Under the pieces are notes generated by a model. It searched no databases. It worked only from the letters and a program-made list of their open reading frames with translations, and had not been told where the DNA came from. Below, piece by piece: positions 54,471 to 58,229 of a DNA stretch of 58,229 nt (positions are counted from its first letter, which is position 1; every line of letters starts with the position of its first letter). Location: assembly GCA_018398765.1 (NCBI GenBank), contig JAHBMJ010000051.1, positions 1 through 58,229 of the forward strand, in the 5' to 3' direction. The translations under genes were made by a program, and so were the position numbers. Source of the DNA: Chromera velia (Eukaryota; Sar; Chromeraceae).

Positions 54471-55388
54471 GTGGTCAGAATGACAGAACAGGAGGAAAGA
54501 GACGTAGAGACAAACTTTTTGAAGTGTCCTAGCCTCTCTGATATCAGCTCAGACGAAGAAGGGACCCACAAGGAGATGCTGAAGGACAGGAAGAAGATGC
54601 CCGAGCAGCTAGCTCTCACGGAAGGTGCCATGGAAAGGCTACTCCGTGAAAGCGAGGCTCGAACAGAAGAGAAATTGGGAGGGAAGATCCAGGGACTGAA
54701 AGACAGTATAGAACAGATAGAGGAGCATCAAAGAAAGATGCAGCAGACGGTGAACAATCATGAAACGAGACTGAGATTGTTGGAGAAGGGACAGAAAAGA
54801 TCGGCCAAAGAGAAGGTGGAAGAGGAGAGGAGAATCTGCTCGCGGGTTGTTCTTGGACTGAAACTGCCCAAGAAAAACATCCGCATACATGCAAAGAATT
54901 TCATCTACATAGCAGCACTCGATCCCAATGGAGCGAGAAAAGATACCCGACTGCAGGCTGCAGCGTTTGCTAAGACGATGTTCCAGGCATTCCAGGGGGT
55001 GATGTCGATGAACCATCAGTCGTGGGGGTCAATAACGAAAATAGTCTTCAGTGCAAAAACAGTAGCAAGGGATTTCGACTCCCTCTTTGATGAACAGAAC
55101 AACATGCAGCACCCAGAAACAGGAGACCAACTCCGCTGTGTGATCCCAAGGACGAAGGAGCAGACAGACGCAGCAACGAAAAAGTGGGCAGTGGGAGTGA
55201 TGGGAGATACAGCTTCCAGCGACCAAAAGAAAGAAGAGGCGAGGAAGGCCCTTCAGAGACTAGGAGTTCCCCTCTCAGAGCAACCCCAACCGAGAGCCCC
55301 AGAGGGAGATGGAGATCTCGTGATGGGGGGAACAGAGAGAGATGGCCAGCAAACAGGAATCCCGAAACCGAGCCTCAGAATTGAGTAG
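54471..55388 (+). CDS. LINE ORF1, coiled-coil protein
   Basis: 305 residues. The N-terminus is acidic (SLSDISSDEEGTHKE). A coiled coil at about 45-115 (IQGLKDSIEQIEEHQRKMQ; HETRLRLLEKG) precedes a C-terminal part with RVVLGLKLPKKNIRIHAKNF and FQAFQGVMSMNHQSWGS. The size, the coiled coil and the position before an endonuclease ORF fit a LINE ORF1 nucleic-acid chaperone. No zinc knuckle is visible. Confidence 0.65.
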   Translation: MVRMTEQEERDVETNFLKCPSLSDISSDEEGTHKEMLKDRKKMPEQLALTEGAMERLLRESEARTEEKLGGKIQGLKDSIEQIEEHQRKMQQTVNNHETRLRLLEKGQKRSAKEKVEEERRICSRVVLGLKLPKKNIRIHAKNFIYIAALDPNGARKDTRLQAAAFAKTMFQAFQGVMSMNHQSWGSITKIVFSAKTVARDFDSLFDEQNNMQHPETGDQLRCVIPRTKEQTDAATKKWAVGVMGDTASSDQKKEEARKALQRLGVPLSEQPQPRAPEGDGDLVMGGTERDGQQTGIPKPSLRIE

Positions 55389-55490
55389 AAGGGAAAGAAG
55401 AGGATGCAGAAGCAGAACGGAAGTGTAGAGCAGCAGCACGCAAACGCCGGGGGGGAGGCCTCCGGGGTTGGCCGTTGACGGGGTTGGCAG

Positions 55491-56675
55491 TTGAAGGAGG
55501 AGAAGGGGGGAGGAAGAAAGAGAGAGGTCGGGAGCCGGCCTCCCCCCGAAAGAAGGCTCTCAAGGGAAGACGAGCAAGAAACGTTGATTGAGGAAGAAAA
55601 GAGATCGATAGAAGAGTTCAGAAAGAGAATAGAAAGGGTAATGGAAGCAAAGGAAATGTTGAAGAGAAGGGTGAAGTTGTTAGAGGCAGAGATGACCGAG
55701 TGGACAGTGAGAGACACGATAGAGAGAGTAGAAAAGATGGGGCTCGGGGAAGAACTGAGAAAAATCGAGAGACGGAGGGTAAAGAGAGAGTATACCAGGA
55801 AGGCTCCATCTGAGTCCGACGTTTTGAGAAGGAACAGGTTTTAGGTGCTGAGTGGGGAAGGGGAAGAGATAGAAGGAGGCATGCCGAATAATGAGACCAC
55901 CTGTGGAGCCCCCAACGAGTTGCACACTCTTTCAAAAAAATTGCGTAGAAATTTTCACTCTTCTACTCCGAATAGTCGAGACTCTTTTTCCTCTGCAAAT
56001 TGGCTCGGCTGGCCTAAGCGCAGGGAGGAGAAGCTCACTGGAGACCCCGAGCTGATGCAAGGGGGGGGGAGTGGGACTGCTTCGCGAGGGGCAGTCCCTA
56101 TACAGGTGTGTCGATTAGACGAGCCTCGGCCACGTTCCTCGCTACCCTCTAACTCTCTTTCACACTCACTGAAAAAAGATGTAGACCAGTGTGCTCCCCC
56201 CCCCTTGTGCTCTCCTTTGTGTGCAGAGCGATGTGAAGGCGAGTGCACAGAGAAGGACGGGGCAACTCCGAACAAAGAAAGGACCAATCCACCCGTAAGG
56301 GAGATGGAGAGAAACCAAGTGAGAAAAGGTGGAGGATTTTTGTTGGGAAGAAGGACAGGAGGCAAGGAGAGTCCAGGGGAGGACAAAAAAGAAAAAAGCG
56401 ATTTCGTTCCCTTTCAGTTAAACCCCTGGGATATAGATTGTGGCCTTGCCAGAGAAAAAGAACCAGAAAATACCCTCGAGCATCCCAGATGTTTCTGCAG
56501 CATACATCCATTCTCGATCAACACACCCGAGCAAGACGGATCCCGGTTTGGCTTCTCTTTCTCCTCAGAAATCGAAGGCTTGTCAGAGAAGGAGAATAGT
56601 TTAATTCACAAAGACGAACAAATATGTGCCAACATGTGTTCATGTATATGTTCTTCTCTTTCCTGTTCCGTTTGA
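55491..56675 (+). pseudogene. Inter-ORF segment of the LINE in the same frame
   Basis: Open between stops. A Glu/Arg/Lys-rich coiled segment (55491-55844; SREDEQETLIEEEKRSIEE, RDTIERVEKMGLGEELRK) is followed after TAG by a 276-residue stretch (55845-56675) rich in Ser, Pro and Cys. It is probably the N-terminal part of ORF2, broken by the TAG at 55842 and the TGA at 56673. Confidence 0.45.
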
Positions 56676-57032
56676 GCTTCTTTGCCTCGTTGTTCCCCAC
56701 CAGGTCCGTCTCTTTACAGCTCCACTACTTCTTCTGCGTCTTCCTCTTGTTTTTCTTTTTCCTCTGAGTCTCTTGGTTTTTGTTCGTCTTTCCCTAGCAC
56801 TGGCAGGGGAAAGAAAGAGGGCGGGAAAGAACACGGAGGGAGGGGTGGGAAGAGGCCAGACCGCCGGGAGATTTCTTCTTCTTCTTCTTCTTCTTCCTCC
56901 TCCTCCTCTTCTTCTCCTCCTCCTATTCCCTCTTCTTCTTTTTCTTCTTCTTCTTCTTCTTCTTCTTCTTTTTCTTCTTCTTCTTCTTTTTCTTCTTCTT
57001 CTTCTTCTTCTTCTTCTTCTTCTTCTTCTTCT

Positions 57033-57067
<35 letters not shown>

Positions 57068-57225
57068 TTCTTTTGCTTCTTCTGCTTCTTCTTTTTCTTT
57101 TTCTTCTTCTTCTTCTTCTTCTTCTTCTTCTTCTTCTTCTTCTTCTTCTTCTCCTTCTTCTTCTTCTTTGTCTTCATCTTCGTCTTCGTCTTCGTCCTCG
57201 TCTTCGTCTTCGTCTTCGTCTTTGC

Positions 57226-57256
<31 letters not shown>

Positions 57257-58229
57257 ATCTTCCTCTTCTTCCTTTTCTTTTTTGTCTTCCCCCGTGATGA
57301 ACAGAAAGAGCAAACAAAATAAGAAAGACAAAGGAGTAGAGATGTGGGTTCTGAACATAAGGGGAAGAACGGAGAATTTGGTGCAAAGCCCGTTTTTCGT
57401 AGAAGAAACGAAAGGAGCCGACATCCTCTTTATGAATGAAACCAGAACAGAGAGGACAGTGTGCAGTGTGAATGGAGGAAGACTGCAAGGAACGAATTTT
57501 CCGTTAGTAAGGGAGGGAAAAGAAGTGACGACGACAGGGGGGGTGATGGTATTGATGAGCAGAAAGGCAAGAGAGCTGGGCTTTACAACAGAAAGAGCAA
57601 CGGAGATAGCGGTATTTGCAGAAACACCAGGCTTCCCGCTCTTCGTTGGCTTGTATGACCCCCATGAAGAGTCGAACTACGCAGATGAGACACACCTCAA
57701 CAATTTGGCAGAGAGAATCGAAGAGAAAAGAGAAGAGAGAGAAAGAAAAGGAGAGAGCAGATTCTCAGAGGTCTGCGTGATAGGGGACTTCAACGCCCGC
57801 ACTGGAAAGAAAACTCCTCTGATAGTCTGGACAGGGAAGGGAGGGGGAGAAAAGGAAGAGTGGGCACGAACAGGTGGGAGAGAGGAGGTTTTCAGACCGG
57901 AGAGGGATTCTGAAGACGAGACGGAGAACACGAAGGGAAGGGCTCTTATTCGTTTTTGTGAGATGGTGGGCATTGTTCCTCTGAATAGACTGAGGCGGTG
58001 TGCGGTCGAAGAGGGGGGGGAGAAGGTAGCTTTTAACTTCGATGGATCGTTTACCTTCGACAGGGGGGGAGACAGAGGGAGGTCCCTGATCGACTATGCA
58101 TGCATGTCTCCTGTGTCTCTGCCATCTGTTCTTCTTTTTTCTGTATTTTGTGTATGCTCAGCTCAGTCAGACCATTCAGCTCTTAGATTAGTCCTGAGGG
58201 AGGAAGAAAGAGAGAATGAGAGCGGCGAG
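56676..58229 (+). CDS. LINE ORF2, endonuclease part (partial, continues off the window)
   Basis: Frame open from the stop at 56673 to the window end. It begins with a Ser/Pro-rich stretch, then poly-Ser encoded by the TTC/TCT repeat. The APE-type endonuclease follows from about 57345: WVLNIRGR, DILFMNETRTE, GGVMVLMSRKA, CVIGDFNARTG, RSLIDYACMSP and QSDHSALRL, all in order. The first ATG after the Ser tract is at 57297. RT would lie beyond the window. Confidence 0.8.
56871..57290. repeat. (TTC)n trinucleotide array, about 420 bp
   Basis: Long TTC/TCT array interrupted by TTT, TCC and TTG variants. In the LINE ORF2 frame it is read mainly as Ser; in other frames it is Leu/Phe or (minus) Glu/Lys. 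It lies between the Ser/Pro-rich segment and the endonuclease. Confidence 0.9.

Larger units (their letters stand above)
54471..58229 (+). mobile_element. Non-LTR (LINE-type) retrotransposon, running off the window
   Basis: ORF1 (54471-55388) is followed in the same frame by further open stretches. These lead to a poly-Ser tract and an APE-type endonuclease that stays open to the last base. In-frame stops are TAG at 55386, TGA at 55476, TAG at 55842 and TGA at 56673. No frameshift is visible over 3.7 kb. The poly-Ser plus endonuclease layout matches the minus-strand LINE at 12896-18893, so the two probably belong to related families. Confidence 0.85.

Noticed and set aside
54471-58229. Genetic-code change (TAG/TGA read as amino acids) to explain in-frame stops
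   Set aside because: Host genes here end at TAG (34866) or TGA (37283 on the minus strand) exactly where homology ends, so the stops work normally. Mutational decay is simpler.

Overview
This is a nuclear window from an intron-rich, microsatellite-rich protist. Genes are split by GT-AG introns, often in phase 0, and both intergenic DNA and introns are loaded with mobile elements. The strongest lineage hint is a single gene encoding an S-adenosylmethionine decarboxylase fused to an ornithine decarboxylase, an arrangement established for Plasmodium. Together with large algal-style introns and TGCATGCA motifs this suggests a photosynthetic relative of the Apicomplexa (a chromerid such as Chromera). 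That placement is inference. No RNA gene was recognised with confidence.

Layout. 1-1511: simple sequence, no gene recognised. 1512-6359 (-): AdoMetDC-ODC fusion, seven exons, every junction in frame. 6658-11144 (+): a Cdc14-type phosphatase gene with its catalytic Arg replaced by Met and two reading-frame lesions, its introns filled with simple repeats. 12251-24602 (-): remains of an unidentified multi-exon gene. Its last exon (12572-12895) has been cut off from the preceding exon (19443-19559) by a non-LTR retrotransposon (12896-18893). That element was itself interrupted by a hAT-like DNA element (14429-15950). The 3' end of the same gene is also present as an inverted copy. 23381-23959: a hAT-type MITE. 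25189-30808: a decayed Ty3/gypsy chromodomain element with matching LTRs. 31337-34868 (+): TKL-type pseudokinase. 35246-36054: possible further hAT-like element.

37283-39568 (-) and 40164-43598 (+) form a head-to-head pair: a VWA-domain protein and an alpha-kinase with C-terminal ankyrin-like sequence. They share a 595-bp intergenic region holding a cluster of TGCATGCA palindromes. 44693-47091: a short LTR element with a 5-bp target duplication and no reverse transcriptase. 48076-50472 (+): an orphan coiled-coil/membrane protein gene with five in-frame exons. 50886-54264: a large hAT-like element carrying GC-rich tandem repeats and an ORF. 54471-58229 (+): a second non-LTR element running off the window.

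Functionally, the fusion gene supplies two steps of polyamine synthesis (putrescine and the aminopropyl donor). The VWA and alpha-kinase genes are plausibly co-expressed partners, because the two domains occur in one polypeptide in the Dictyostelium VwkA family. The pseudokinase and the Cdc14-like locus both lack catalytic residues. The mobile elements are degraded mostly by point changes: the two LTR pairs differ almost only by transitions, and the two non-LTR elements carry stop codons but no visible frameshifts.
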